DNA from: Prauserella salsuginis
GTDB lineage: Bacteria > Actinomycetota > Actinomycetes > Mycobacteriales > Pseudonocardiaceae
Direction: 5' to 3'
Assembly (NCBI RefSeq): GCF_024648885.1
Contig: NZ_JANBBF010000015.1
Coordinates: 1-64,000 of the forward strand
DNA length: 64,000 bases
In this document: one piece after another, positions 9,521 to 17,871 of the stretch
Layout of the letters: the number at the start of each line of letters is the position of its first letter
Position numbering within the stretch: position 1 is the first letter of the stretch
Program-made: the position numbers and the translations under genes
The notes under the pieces: model-generated
Databases searched by the model: none
What the model was told of the DNA's origin: nothing
Seen by the model: the letters and a program-made list of their open reading frames with translations, nothing else

Positions 9521-11239
9521 ATGCCGCACCTGCGCATCGCACTGGCCCAGATCAACACGACCGTCGGCGACCTGGCCGGGAACACCGACCTGATCGTCGA
9601 GCGCACCCGCGAAGCCGCCGAATCCGGAGCGCACGTCGTCGTGTTCCCGGAGATGACGCTCACCGGCTATCCGGTGGAGGACCTGGCGTTGCGGGAGACG
9701 TTCGCGCGCGCGTGCCGCGAACAGGTCGATGTGGTCGCACAGCGGCTGGCCGACGCCGGCTGCGGCGACCTGCTGACGTACGTCGGCTACCTCGACCAGG
9801 ACGAAGCCGGTCCGCGGAACGCCGTCGTCGCCCTGCTCGGCGGCCGGGTCGTGGCGAGGCAGTACAAGCACCACCTGCCGAACTACGGGGTGTTCGACGA
9901 ACGCCGCAACTTCAAGCCGGGCACCGAGCTCGACGTCGTGCGCCTCCACGGGGTCGACGTGGGCATGGTCGTCTGCGAGGACCTGTGGCAGGACGGCGGC
10001 CCGGTCGCGGCGCTCGGCGAAGCAGGGGTGGACCTGGTTGTGTCGCCGAACGCGTCGCCGTACGAACGCGCCAAGGACGACGTGCGACTGCCGCTGGTCG
10101 CTTCGCGGGCCCGCGAAGCCGGCGCACCAGTGGTCTACACCAACTGCGTCGGGGGGCAGGACGATCTCGTGTTCGACGGCGATTCGATCGTCGTGGGCAC
10201 CGACGGCACGCTACTGGCGCGTGCCGGGCAGTTCACCGAGCAGCTGCTCGTCACCGACGTCGAGGTGCAGCCGGGCGGCCACACCGCCGACGGCGAGTTC
10301 GCAGGGCTCACCGTGCACCGGCGGACGCTGAGTGACGGCCAGGCGCCCCCGCGCGAGCCGCTGGGCGGTCCGGCGATCGGCGAACCGCTGCCGGACGAGG
10401 CGGAGGTCTGGTCCGCGCTCGTGCTCGGACTGCGCGACTACGTCGGCAAGAACGGGTTCGGCTCGGTGATCCTCGGCCTGTCCGGCGGGATCGACTCGGC
10501 CGTGGTCGCCGCACTGGCCGTGGACGCGCTCGGGCCGGACAAGGTGTACGGCGTGGCGATGCCGTCGGTGTACTCGTCGGACCACTCCAAATCGGACGCG
10601 GCCGATCTCGCCGAGCGGCTGGGCTGCCATTTCCGGCTCGAACCGGTGACCGACATGGTGCAGGTGTACGTCGACCAGCTGTCGTTGAAGGGCCTGGCCG
10701 AGGAGAACATCCAGGCCCGGGTGCGCGGCATGCTGCTCATGGCGCTGTCCAACCTGGACGGACACCTGGTGCTGGCCACCGGCAACAAGACCGAACTCGC
10801 CGTCGGCTACTCGACGATCTACGGCGACGCGGTGGGCGGCTTCGCTCCCATCAAGGACGTGTTCAAGACGCACGTGTGGGCGCTCGCGCGCTGGCGCAAC
10901 GACGAGGCCGTCAAGCGCGGGCAGACACCTCCGATCCCGGAGAACTCGATCTCGAAGCCGCCGTCGGCCGAGCTGCGTCCCGGCCAGGTCGACACCGACT
11001 CGCTGCCGGACTACGAGCTGCTCGACGACGTGCTCGACGACTACATCGAAGGGGACCGCGGCTACGCGGACCTGCTCGCCGCCGGGTTCGACCCCGAGGT
11101 GATCGACCGCGTGGTGCGCATGGTCGACGGGGCCGAATACAAGCGCAGGCAGTATCCGCCGGGCACGAAGATCACGTTCAAGGCGTTCGGCCGCGACCGT
11201 AGGCTGCCGATGACCAACCGCTGGCGCGAGACCCACTGA
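9521..11239 (+). CDS. nadE: NAD+ synthetase, glutamine-dependent
   Basis: Final step of NAD synthesis: amidation of nicotinic acid adenine dinucleotide using ammonia from glutamine. The N-terminal nitrilase-type glutaminase domain shows the Glu in FPEMTLTGYP (near residue 45), Lys in KHHLPNYGVFDE (near 116) and Cys in VVCEDLW (near 150). The C-terminal synthetase has the PP-loop GLSGGIDSAV near residue 320 and ATGNKTELAVGYSTIYGD. At 572 residues it is the shorter glutaminase-fused form. The ATG at 9521 is used because it directly begins the first strand LRIALAQIN; an in-frame GTG at 9503 adds six residues. The ogt gene follows four bases after the stop. Confidence 0.94.
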   Translation: MPHLRIALAQINTTVGDLAGNTDLIVERTREAAESGAHVVVFPEMTLTGYPVEDLALRETFARACREQVDVVAQRLADAGCGDLLTYVGYLDQDEAGPRNAVVALLGGRVVARQYKHHLPNYGVFDERRNFKPGTELDVVRLHGVDVGMVVCEDLWQDGGPVAALGEAGVDLVVSPNASPYERAKDDVRLPLVASRAREAGAPVVYTNCVGGQDDLVFDGDSIVVGTDGTLLARAGQFTEQLLVTDVEVQPGGHTADGEFAGLTVHRRTLSDGQAPPREPLGGPAIGEPLPDEAEVWSALVLGLRDYVGKNGFGSVILGLSGGIDSAVVAALAVDALGPDKVYGVAMPSVYSSDHSKSDAADLAERLGCHFRLEPVTDMVQVYVDQLSLKGLAEENIQARVRGMLLMALSNLDGHLVLATGNKTELAVGYSTIYGDAVGGFAPIKDVFKTHVWALARWRNDEAVKRGQTPPIPENSISKPPSAELRPGQVDTDSLPDYELLDDVLDDYIEGDRGYADLLAAGFDPEVIDRVVRMVDGAEYKRRQYPPGTKITFKAFGRDRRLPMTNRWRETH

Positions 11240-11243
11240 CGTC

Positions 11244-11855
11244 ATGAGCGGCGGCGGTTTCACGGTGTTCCCGACGTCGCTCGGGCACTGCGGTCTCGCC
11301 TGGACCCGGCAGCCGACCGATGCCGTCGTGGGAAGCCAGCTGCCCGAGACCGACGCAGCGAGCACGCGGACACGGTTGCGGACCCGGTTTCCCGACGCCA
11401 TTGAACACGACGCCACCGAACACGACAGCACGGAGCACGGCGGCACCGCTCCGGCCGGTGACGATGCGCGCACCTCGCTGCCGACGTGGGTTGCCGAGGC
11501 GATCGAGGCGGTGAGAGCGTCGCTGGCCGGCAAGGACGTCGACCTGTCGACAATTCCGCTGGACCTGCGGTCGGTGCCGCCGTTCCACGCACGGGTGTAC
11601 GAACTCGCGCGCACGATCCCGCGCGGCACGACCACCACGTACGGCGAGCTCGCACGGCGACTCGGGGAACCGGGAGCGGCGCAGGCCGTCGGGCAGGCGC
11701 TCGGTGCGAATCCGTTCGCCCCGATCGTGCCGTGTCACCGGATTCTCGCCGCCGGCGGCAAGCCGGGCGGTTTCTCCGCGACGGGTGGGCTGGCGACGAA
11801 GGAGCGCATTCTCGAGACCGAAGGCGTCCATCTCACACCGCCCACGCTGTTCTGA
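11244..11855 (+). CDS. ogt: Methylated-DNA-protein cysteine methyltransferase
   Basis: Direct repair of O6-alkylguanine by irreversible transfer to a cysteine. The 203-residue protein has a divergent N-terminal domain and a C-terminal domain with the winged helix (IPRGTTTTYGELARRLG) and the active-site motif IVPCHRI near residue 162, followed by GGFSATGGLATKERIL. It is four bases downstream of nadE and probably co-transcribed. A second, catalytically different relative (alkyltransferase-like) sits at 53674. The N-terminal 60 residues contain a low-complexity acidic/histidine stretch (EHDATEHDSTEH). Confidence 0.92.
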   Translation: MSGGGFTVFPTSLGHCGLAWTRQPTDAVVGSQLPETDAASTRTRLRTRFPDAIEHDATEHDSTEHGGTAPAGDDARTSLPTWVAEAIEAVRASLAGKDVDLSTIPLDLRSVPPFHARVYELARTIPRGTTTTYGELARRLGEPGAAQAVGQALGANPFAPIVPCHRILAAGGKPGGFSATGGLATKERILETEGVHLTPPTLF

Positions 11856-11872
11856 ACCGGCGCCGGTGGTTC
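11854..11872. terminator. Bidirectional terminator candidate
   Basis: GAACC...GGTTC flanks a perfect palindrome ACCGGCGCCGGT exactly between the converging ends of ogt and the DUF998 gene, overlapping both stop regions. It could fold on either RNA. There is no U-tract, so the call is tentative. Confidence 0.4.
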
Positions 11873-12551
11873 AAGCCATGCGGGCGGTGCGGTCGCCTCC
11901 GGTTTTGCGGAGGTAGGCGACCCCAGCGCCCAGCACGATGCTCGCGCTGATCATCTGCCCGCGGGAAGCCAGACCGGCGAACTCGCCGGGGCCGACGAAA
12001 TCGTCGAGCACCAGCAGTAGCCACGCGAGCGTGCCGAGGCCGACGCCGATCGCCGGTGCGATCGTCCACCGGCCGTACCACCAGAGCAGCAGCGCGATCG
12101 GACCTGCCGAGCAGAACACGTTGACCAGGATCGACGCCGCGATGTGGAGCTGGCCGCCCAGCGACGGATCGGGGTCGGGCGCGCACCCGCCTCCCGCGAC
12201 GACGCGGCACTCCAGCGGGAAGACACCCCGGACGAGATACAGCACACCGAGCATGCCGACCAGCACCATCGTGGCGCGGGCACTGCTGTGCACCGGAGTG
12301 ATCCGCAGCAACGGCGGCACCGCCAGCACCAGCGCAACCCCGGCCACCAGCTCCGCCGCGCGAAACAGCGGCGCATGAGGCTGGCCGGGCACCGCGAGGG
12401 CCGACGTCACCGTCCGCAACGAGGACATGTGGGTGTGCAGCACGAACTCCGCCAACCAGCCGAGCTGGCCGATGATGGCGATGACCAGCAGGGATATCCC
12501 CGCTCTACGCACCGCGGTGAGGGTCGTCGAACCGCGGAGCTCCGGCAGCAT
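11871..12551 (-). CDS. DUF998 family membrane protein
   Basis: A 226-residue integral membrane protein with about six hydrophobic segments. The layout (short basic N-terminus, first TM at residues 16-35, cysteine-containing loop GVFPLECRVVAGGGCAPDP near 105-125, and a late TM pair) fits the DUF998 family, whose function is not known. It faces ogt tail to tail and is divergent from panB. The two loop cysteines could form an extracytoplasmic disulfide; that is inference. Confidence 0.75.
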   Translation of the reverse strand: MLPELRGSTTLTAVRRAGISLLVIAIIGQLGWLAEFVLHTHMSSLRTVTSALAVPGQPHAPLFRAAELVAGVALVLAVPPLLRITPVHSSARATMVLVGMLGVLYLVRGVFPLECRVVAGGGCAPDPDPSLGGQLHIAASILVNVFCSAGPIALLLWWYGRWTIAPAIGVGLGTLAWLLLVLDDFVGPGEFAGLASRGQMISASIVLGAGVAYLRKTGGDRTARMA

Positions 12552-12772
12552 AGCGAACTACCTATCACGCTATCGGCCGAACCGAAACCCGAAATGGTGT
12601 CGCACACAGCGTAATGACCCCACTACGCGGCAGTGATGTGTGCTCCCCGGGGCTGTGAAGCTGCTCGCACCGAGCTTCCTGGCCTGTCGGCGGTGCTGCC
12701 ACGCTCAATGGGTAACGATCCACGACCCGGGGACCTGCCGCGCAGGCCTCGAGGGAAGGACGGTCGACGACG

Positions 12773-13672
12773 ATGTCCGTTTCCGAAACACCCGGCGACT
12801 CCGCCGACCAGCAGCCCGCACCGTACGGCTCCCCCGCCGGCCCGACAGGCGATCACGGCGGCCGCGCACCCGAGCGGAAGAAGGTGCGCATCCACCATCT
12901 GCGGCAGTGGAAGGAAGCCCGGCAGCCGTGGCCGATGCTGACGGCCTACGACATGTACACGGCGAAGCTGTTCGACGAAGCGGGCATTCCGGTACTGCTC
13001 GTCGGCGACTCGGCAGCCAACAACGTCTTCGGCTACGACACGTCGCTGCCGGTCACGGTCGAGGAGCTGCTGCCGCTCGTCCGGGCCGTCTCGAGCGCGG
13101 CCACCCACGCGCTCGTCGTGGCCGACCTGCCGTTCGGCTCGTACCAGGTGTCGGTCGAGCAGGCCGTGGCCACGGCGGTGCGGTTCATGAAGGAGGGCCG
13201 CGCCCACGCCGTCAAGCTGGAAGGCGGGCGCCGGTTCGCCCCGCACGTCGAGGCGATCACGGCAGCGGGTGTGCCGGTGATGGGCCACATCGGGTTCACG
13301 CCGCAGTCGGAGCACACGCTCGGCGGCTACCGGGTGCAGGGCCGCGGCGAGGCAGGTGTCGAGCTGCTGGAGGACGCGCTCGCGCTGCAGGACGCCGGGG
13401 CGTTCTCCGTGGTGATGGAAATGGTGCCGGGGGAGGCCGCACGGCAGGTGACCCGCAAGCTGGCGATCCCGACCGTCGGCATCGGCGCCGGCCCGGAGTG
13501 CGACGCACAGGTGCTCGTGTGGCAGGACATGGCGGGGCTGCGGACCGGCGGGGCGCCGCGGTTCGTCAAGCGCTACGCCGACGTCGCGGGCGAGCTCACC
13601 CGCGCCGCCCAGGAGTTCGCCGCCGACGTCCGCGGCGGGCAGTTCCCGGCCGCAGAGCACACGTTCGACTAG
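12773..13672 (+). CDS. panB: 3-methyl-2-oxobutanoate hydroxymethyltransferase
   Basis: First committed step of pantothenate and coenzyme A synthesis: adds a hydroxymethyl group from methylene-tetrahydrofolate to ketoisovalerate. The TIM-barrel enzyme starts after a 45-residue flexible N-terminus rich in Pro, Gly and Ser. Hallmarks are [41 protein letters not shown] and [17 protein letters not shown]. Length 299 residues, slightly above the usual 265-280 because of the N-terminal extension. GGAAGGA lies about 13 bases before the ATG. Single gene; position near glnA2 and Hip1 is conserved with mycobacteria. Confidence 0.95.
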   Translation: MSVSETPGDSADQQPAPYGSPAGPTGDHGGRAPERKKVRIHHLRQWKEARQPWPMLTAYDMYTAKLFDEAGIPVLLVGDSAANNVFGYDTSLPVTVEELLPLVRAVSSAATHALVVADLPFGSYQVSVEQAVATAVRFMKEGRAHAVKLEGGRRFAPHVEAITAAGVPVMGHIGFTPQSEHTLGGYRVQGRGEAGVELLEDALALQDAGAFSVVMEMVPGEAARQVTRKLAIPTVGIGAGPECDAQVLVWQDMAGLRTGGAPRFVKRYADVAGELTRAAQEFAADVRGGQFPAAEHTFD

Positions 13673-13693
13673 CGGGACACACGCCAGGAGCAC

Positions 13694-14488
13694 TCACGGG
13701 AGAACGGCCGAGAGTTCACCGTGGGCTGCCACGAGGGACGGTCCGTACCACGTCAGGTACCGGCCGGAGACGAGGACGTACGGCACGCCGGGGAACGCGT
13801 CGGGGCCGTCGCCGTCGGTGAACTCCCACGGTTCGTCAGGCAGTACGAGCAGGTCCGCCTCGCCGTCGGCGAACCGCTGCCGCAGCTGGTCGAGCTTGGG
13901 CCGGGGGTAACGCTCGTCGGCGCCGGTGTAGACGTGGTCGACACCGAGCCTGCGCAGGACGTCACCACCGAAGGTGTCGCGACCCAGCACCACCCACGGC
14001 TTGCGCCACACCGGCACGACCGCACGCGCCCGCACCGGCCGGGGTTCCGTCAGCCACAGCCGTTCGGCCTCCGCCAGCCACGCCGGAACGCCATCGGCCG
14101 GTGTTCCGGCGCAGCCGGCGAGCGGTCCCGTCAACAGTGCCCGCAGCGAGGCGAGCGCGGCGGGCACCGTCGCGGGCGCCTCCATCACCCACACCGGGAT
14201 CCCGGCGTCGCGGAGCGCCTGCACGTCCTGTGGCCGGTTCTCCTCGGCGTTGGCGAGTACGAGGTCGGGGCGCAGTTCGGCAGCGGCGCCGGCCGTCGGA
14301 TACTTCGAGCCACCGACCCGCGGGACATCCAGGTCCGGCGGGTGCGTGCAGTAGTCCGTCGCGCCGACGATCAGACCCGGCGTCGTGTACTCGACGGCCT
14401 CGGTCAGTGCCGGCACGAGCGAGACGACCCGTCGCGGCGGGTCCGGCAACGGCACATCGGCGCCGAGGTCGTCGGTGAACGTCGTCAT
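13694..14488 (-). CDS. Cytosolic helical-backbone metal receptor (BtuF/FecB-like fold)
   Basis: A 264-residue protein matching the periplasmic-binding fold used for cobalamin, haem and metal chelates: RVVSLVPALTEAVEY, GATDYCTHPP, LRPDLVLANAEENRPQDV and LRDAGIPVWV are typical. It has no signal peptide or lipobox, so it should stay in the cytosol and is unlikely to serve an ABC importer. The ATG at 14488 is chosen over an in-frame GTG at 14527 because homologous sequence starts there. It is divergent from a CooC/MinD-type ATPase, suggesting a shared cofactor or metal-related task. The function is unknown. Confidence 0.75.
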   Translation of the reverse strand: MTTFTDDLGADVPLPDPPRRVVSLVPALTEAVEYTTPGLIVGATDYCTHPPDLDVPRVGGSKYPTAGAAAELRPDLVLANAEENRPQDVQALRDAGIPVWVMEAPATVPAALASLRALLTGPLAGCAGTPADGVPAWLAEAERLWLTEPRPVRARAVVPVWRKPWVVLGRDTFGGDVLRRLGVDHVYTGADERYPRPKLDQLRQRFADGEADLLVLPDEPWEFTDGDGPDAFPGVPYVLVSGRYLTWYGPSLVAAHGELSAVLP

Positions 14489-14511
14489 GGCGCCATGTTG
14501 CCCCACAGTGT

Positions 14512-14550
14512 CCATCCGTCCATCCACCCCCGACGTCCATCCACCCCCGA
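14512..14550. repeat. Short tandem repeat, GTCCATCCACCCCCGAC type
   Basis: Two adjacent copies of a 17-bp unit (GTCCATCCACCCCCGAC), preceded by a shorter GTCCATCC, lie in the divergent region between the metal receptor and the ATPase gene. Coordinates are accurate to a base or two. No function can be assigned. Confidence 0.6.
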
Positions 14551-14594
14551 CCCGATCGGGTAACCGCTCCCCTCGGTACCGTGCCGGCCACTGA

Positions 14595-14609
14595 TGAAAA
14601 TGACATCCA
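14595..14609. promoter_or_regulatory. Zur-like operator candidate
   Basis: TGAAAATGACATCCA is AT-rich for this genome and matches 12 of 15 positions of the TGAAAATGATTTTCA-type zinc-uptake-regulator box as I recall it for actinobacteria. It lies 14 bases before the ATPase start codon. An alternative reading is a plain inverted repeat: ATGAAAA (14594-14600) and TTTTCAT (14618-14624), the latter overlapping the ATG. Either way the AT-rich island looks regulatory. Confidence 0.35.
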
Positions 14610-14622
14610 TTTGGGGGTTTTC

Positions 14623-15567
14623 ATGAAGGTCGCGTTCGTGGGCAAAGGCGGCAGCGGCAAGACGACGCTCAGCGGCCTGTTCACCTCGTATCTCGCCGGT
14701 TCGGGCGCCCCGGTGCTGGCCATCGACGCCGACATCAACCAGCACCTCGCCGTCGCACTCGGCGCGACTCCGGACGAGGCGGACGCGCTGCCGACCCTCG
14801 GCGACAACCTGACGCTGATCAAGGACTACCTGCGGGGCGAGAACCCCCGCATCCCCAACGCCGACGCCATGATCAAGACCACTCCGCCGGGGCGCGGCTC
14901 ACGGCTGATGACCCCGCGCGAGGACAACCCGATCACCGACGCGTGCATGCGCGAGATCAGCGGCGCGCGCGTCGCCGTCACCGGCCGGTTCACCGATGAC
15001 GACCTCGGCGTCGCCTGCTACCACTCGAAGACCGGTGCCGCGGAGCTGCTGCTCAACCATCTCGTCGACGAGGCGGGCGAGTACGTGGTCGTCGACATGA
15101 CCGCGGGCGCCGACGCATTCGCCTCCGGTCTGTTCACGCGCTTCGACGTCACGTTCCTCGTGTGCGAGCCGACGATGCGCAGTATCGGCGTGTACCGCCA
15201 GTACACCGAGTACGCGCGCGAGTTCGACGTGCGCCTCGCCGTCGTGGGCAACAAGGTCGCCGACGACGAGGACGTCGCGTTCCTGCGTGACGAAGTGGGC
15301 GACGACCTGATCGGCTGGCTGTCGACGTCGCGGCACGTTCGCTCCGCCGAACGCGGCCGGCACCGCCCGATCGGCGAGCTGGAGCCCGCCAACCTCGCGG
15401 TACTCGACACCATGCGCTCCACTGTGGACGCCGTCGAACGCGATTGGGAGGCCTACCAGGCGCAGGCGGTCGAACTGCACCTGCGCAACGTCCGGGCGTG
15501 GGCCGGTTCCGAACTCGCCGACCAGGTCGACCCGGACTTCGTGCCCGCTCCCCCGGCTCGCGTGTAG
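14623..15567 (+). CDS. CooC/MinD-type P-loop ATPase
   Basis: A 314-residue SIMIBI-class ATPase. It opens with the deviant Walker A KGGSGKTT (residues 7-14), followed by the switch region AIDADINQH and a later VVVDMTAGADAF. Such proteins act as metallochaperone ATPases (CooC), partition or placement factors (ParA, MinD) or nitrogenase-like reductases. The CxC metal site of CooC is not evident; the nearest feature is GVACYH. The C-terminal portion is helical. The upstream Zur-like box and the divergent metal-receptor-fold gene favour a metal or cofactor role over chromosome partition. The ATG at 14623 is used because it begins the first beta strand. Confidence 0.75.
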   Translation: MKVAFVGKGGSGKTTLSGLFTSYLAGSGAPVLAIDADINQHLAVALGATPDEADALPTLGDNLTLIKDYLRGENPRIPNADAMIKTTPPGRGSRLMTPREDNPITDACMREISGARVAVTGRFTDDDLGVACYHSKTGAAELLLNHLVDEAGEYVVVDMTAGADAFASGLFTRFDVTFLVCEPTMRSIGVYRQYTEYAREFDVRLAVVGNKVADDEDVAFLRDEVGDDLIGWLSTSRHVRSAERGRHRPIGELEPANLAVLDTMRSTVDAVERDWEAYQAQAVELHLRNVRAWAGSELADQVDPDFVPAPPARV

Positions 15568-15580
15568 GCCGGTCTACCGG

Positions 15581-15823
15581 TCAGTTCCTGCCACCGTCGC
15601 TGCCGCTGCCGTCGTCGTCGGCGGCGTCCCACTCGGCGTCGGCTTCGTCGGCGGCCTCGGTGCGCGCCCGCGCGATCTCGAGGGCTTGCCGGGCGGTGGC
15701 CTCATCCGGATACGGTCCGAGCAGGTCGATCGACCGCGACACTTCGCCGTGCTCGATCTCTCCGGTGCGGGTGTTGTACCACCAGCCAGACGGCGGATTC
15801 GGGTCCTTCTTGCGCCAGCCCAT
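15581..15823 (-). CDS. Small conserved-looking hypothetical protein
   Basis: An 80-residue soluble protein beginning MGWRKKDPNPPSGWWYNTRT. The central GPYPDEATARQALEIARAR resembles a SPOR-like peptidoglycan-binding half-motif, and the last 20 residues are acidic and Gly/Ser-rich. It lies 24 bases after the last gene of the type IV secretion-like operon on the same strand, so it may be its final member. The ATG at 15823 is preferred over an upstream one at 15841 since the homologous-looking part starts there. No function is known. Confidence 0.6.
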   Translation of the reverse strand: MGWRKKDPNPPSGWWYNTRTGEIEHGEVSRSIDLLGPYPDEATARQALEIARARTEAADEADAEWDAADDDGSGSDGGRN

Positions 15824-15847
15824 GCCTCGAGCGTGGCACAACCCTCG

Positions 15848-16849
15848 TCACCTGCGAAAGCGGTAGGGAATCTCCGTCGGTTCGGCACCGGTCGGTCCGA
15901 ACACGGCCCCGTCTCCGTCGGCACCCTCGGCAGCCGACGCCCCGGCGCCGTCGGCCGGCATCTCGTCGAACCAGTCCCGCTGCGCGGCATCCGACCGTGC
16001 AGCATCCGGTTGTGCGGCGCCCGGTGGCGGGACCGCCGGGAACGAGCCGCTCGCCGTGACAGGCCCCGCCGCCGGGGGAACCTGCTGCGATGGCTGCGAC
16101 GGCTGCGGCGGTGACTGCGGCGGCTGGGCCGGCTGCGGTTGCCCAGCCGGCGACGCCGGTACGGCGGTGCCGGACGGCGGGGTCGGTGTCCCGGATTCCG
16201 CCGTGGGCGCCGACCCCTGCCCAGCCGATCCGGGTGGGGTCGATCCGGGTGCGGCGGCGGTGCCCGCCGACGGGGCGACGAAACCCGACGGCGGTGTCTC
16301 CCACACCGGTTGCGGGCCGATGTTCATGGGCGCAGCCTTCCCCTGCTGGGGGACGGCGGGCGCGGTGCGGGGACGACTCCCCTGCACCACGGGATCCAAA
16401 CAGGACACGAGCACGGTCACCGAATCGGGGTCGTCGACCTTCCGGCCGCTGCGTTCGCGGTAGACCATCTCGCCCTCGGAGTCGATCTCGACGAGGTAGC
16501 CGGCCTCGGCGAGCTGCTCCTCGTCGAGGTCCACGAGACGTTCGGGCCGCGAGGGAACGACCCGGTAGGCGGGCCAGTCCAGTCGCGCGTGGCCGTCGTG
16601 GAACTGGGCGAGCAGGTTCACCAGCTGTTGCTGCCACGGCAACGGCATGTCCTCGACGAGAGCGCGCGGCAGCACGACGTAACCGTCGGTGACGCCGGGC
16701 TGTTCCCGTCGCAGGTAGTCCGACAGCGGCGTGCTCGACGCGGGCGGCGCGTGCCGCGGGGCCGGCGGACGTGCCTGCATCGCGAACGGGTCGATCTGCG
16801 CGCTGCCGCGGCCCGCGTTCTTTCCGCGCTTACCCCACTTTTTGCCCAC
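15848..16849 (-). CDS. Unknown protein of the type IV secretion-like operon
   Basis: A 333-residue protein that I do not recognise. Residues 1-40 are very basic then Pro-rich; residues 45-150 form a folded-looking domain (DGYVVLPRALVEDMPLPWQ, AYRVVPSRPERLVDLDEEQL, SEGEMVYRERSGRKV); the remaining half is low-complexity, rich in Pro, Gln, Ala and Ser. No signal peptide or TM is visible, so it is probably cytosolic. The GTG at 16849 is set by GGAGGGT seven bases upstream. It follows the NlpC/P60 gene with a 17-base gap and is likely co-transcribed. It could be a scaffold, a chaperone or a secreted substrate; nothing decides between these. Confidence 0.75.
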   Translation of the reverse strand: MGKKWGKRGKNAGRGSAQIDPFAMQARPPAPRHAPPASSTPLSDYLRREQPGVTDGYVVLPRALVEDMPLPWQQQLVNLLAQFHDGHARLDWPAYRVVPSRPERLVDLDEEQLAEAGYLVEIDSEGEMVYRERSGRKVDDPDSVTVLVSCLDPVVQGSRPRTAPAVPQQGKAAPMNIGPQPVWETPPSGFVAPSAGTAAAPGSTPPGSAGQGSAPTAESGTPTPPSGTAVPASPAGQPQPAQPPQSPPQPSQPSQQVPPAAGPVTASGSFPAVPPPGAAQPDAARSDAAQRDWFDEMPADGAGASAAEGADGDGAVFGPTGAEPTEIPYRFRR

Positions 16850-16866
16850 GAGACACCCTCCTGCGT

Positions 16867-17868
16867 TCACACACCAGGCCGGACGGCCTGCGGGACGAGC
16901 TCACCCTCGTCCCACGACACGTCACGTACGTGCACCGGGACGCCGCTCTGCTGCGCCTCGACCATCTTGCCGTTCCCGAGGTACATCGCCACGTGGTGAA
17001 TGGTGCTCGGGTCGGCCGTATCGTACGCCCAGAACAGCAGGTCACCGGGTTGTGCCTGCTCCACCGGTAGCATCGAGCCCGCCTTGTACTGGTCGCGCGA
17101 CACCCGTGGAATGGTGATACCTGCGGCCTCGTAGGCACGCAACATGAGCCCGGAGCAATCGTACGAATCGGGCCCGGTGGCACCCCAGACGTACGGTTTG
17201 CCACGCTCGCCCATCGCGAAGTCGATCGCCTGCTGGACCGACGAGTTCGACGCCAGCACGACGTCCCCGCGGGCTTCGCCGCAGCCGCTCGCGTTGCGGA
17301 TCTCCCCGACGTTCTGCACGAGGTGGACCGCCATCGGTTCCCACTCGTGGTATCGGTCGGGGAACGCCGACCGCTCGACGGCCTGCGCCGCCTCGCCCGG
17401 GCGCATGTGCTGCCAGCCGGGCACGTCTTCGAGGACGTCGTAGAACTTGTTGACCTGGTACGGCGGGTTGGTGACCTGCTCGGGCGTGCCCCAGCCCATC
17501 GACGGGCGCATCTGGAAGATGCCCAGCGAGTCGCGGTCGCCGTAGTTCAGGTTCTTCAGCCGCGACTCGGTCATGCCCGCCTGAATGGCGATCTGCCACG
17601 CCCGGGGCGACATGCCACGTTCCTTGCCGATCTTGATGATCAGCGATGTGATCTCGCGCTGCTCACCGTCGAGGGACTCGGCGTCGGCCGCACCGTTGCC
17701 GGCCTGGCCCGGCCTGGTCGGCCCGATGGCGGCATCACACGACAGTTCCGTCACGTCGCCGCTCATGGCCTGCTGCCGGGACCCGTCGATGACCGTGATC
17801 AGCCCGACCGCCAGCACCACCGTGAGTGCCGCCGCCATCACACACCCGAACAGCAATCCCCCGCGCAC
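16867..17868 (-). CDS. Membrane-anchored muramidase-like / NlpC-P60 peptidoglycan hydrolase (VirB1-like)
   Basis: A 333-residue wall hydrolase. One N-terminal membrane segment (residues 4-26) exports or anchors it. Residues about 60-190 resemble a lytic-transglycosylase/lysozyme-like domain (TESRLKNLNYGDRDSLGIFQM with a candidate catalytic Glu). Residues about 205-333 are NlpC/P60: Cys in YDCSGLMLRAYEA and His in IHHVAMYLGNGKM. In type IV secretion systems of Gram-positive bacteria such a two-domain enzyme opens the wall for the channel. A GTG start lies three bases after the preceding stop, so translation is probably coupled. The same domain pair is known in conjugative elements such as Tn916 (family knowledge). 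Confidence 0.88.
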   Translation of the reverse strand: MRGGLLFGCVMAAALTVVLAVGLITVIDGSRQQAMSGDVTELSCDAAIGPTRPGQAGNGAADAESLDGEQREITSLIIKIGKERGMSPRAWQIAIQAGMTESRLKNLNYGDRDSLGIFQMRPSMGWGTPEQVTNPPYQVNKFYDVLEDVPGWQHMRPGEAAQAVERSAFPDRYHEWEPMAVHLVQNVGEIRNASGCGEARGDVVLASNSSVQQAIDFAMGERGKPYVWGATGPDSYDCSGLMLRAYEAAGITIPRVSRDQYKAGSMLPVEQAQPGDLLFWAYDTADPSTIHHVAMYLGNGKMVEAQQSGVPVHVRDVSWDEGELVPQAVRPGV

Positions 17869-17871
17869 GGC

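Noticed and set aside
14581-14622. An extended N-terminus of the CooC-like ATPase from the GTG at 14581
   Set aside because: The extra 14 residues would be encoded by the AT-rich operator-like element, and the P-loop strand begins at the ATG at 14623.
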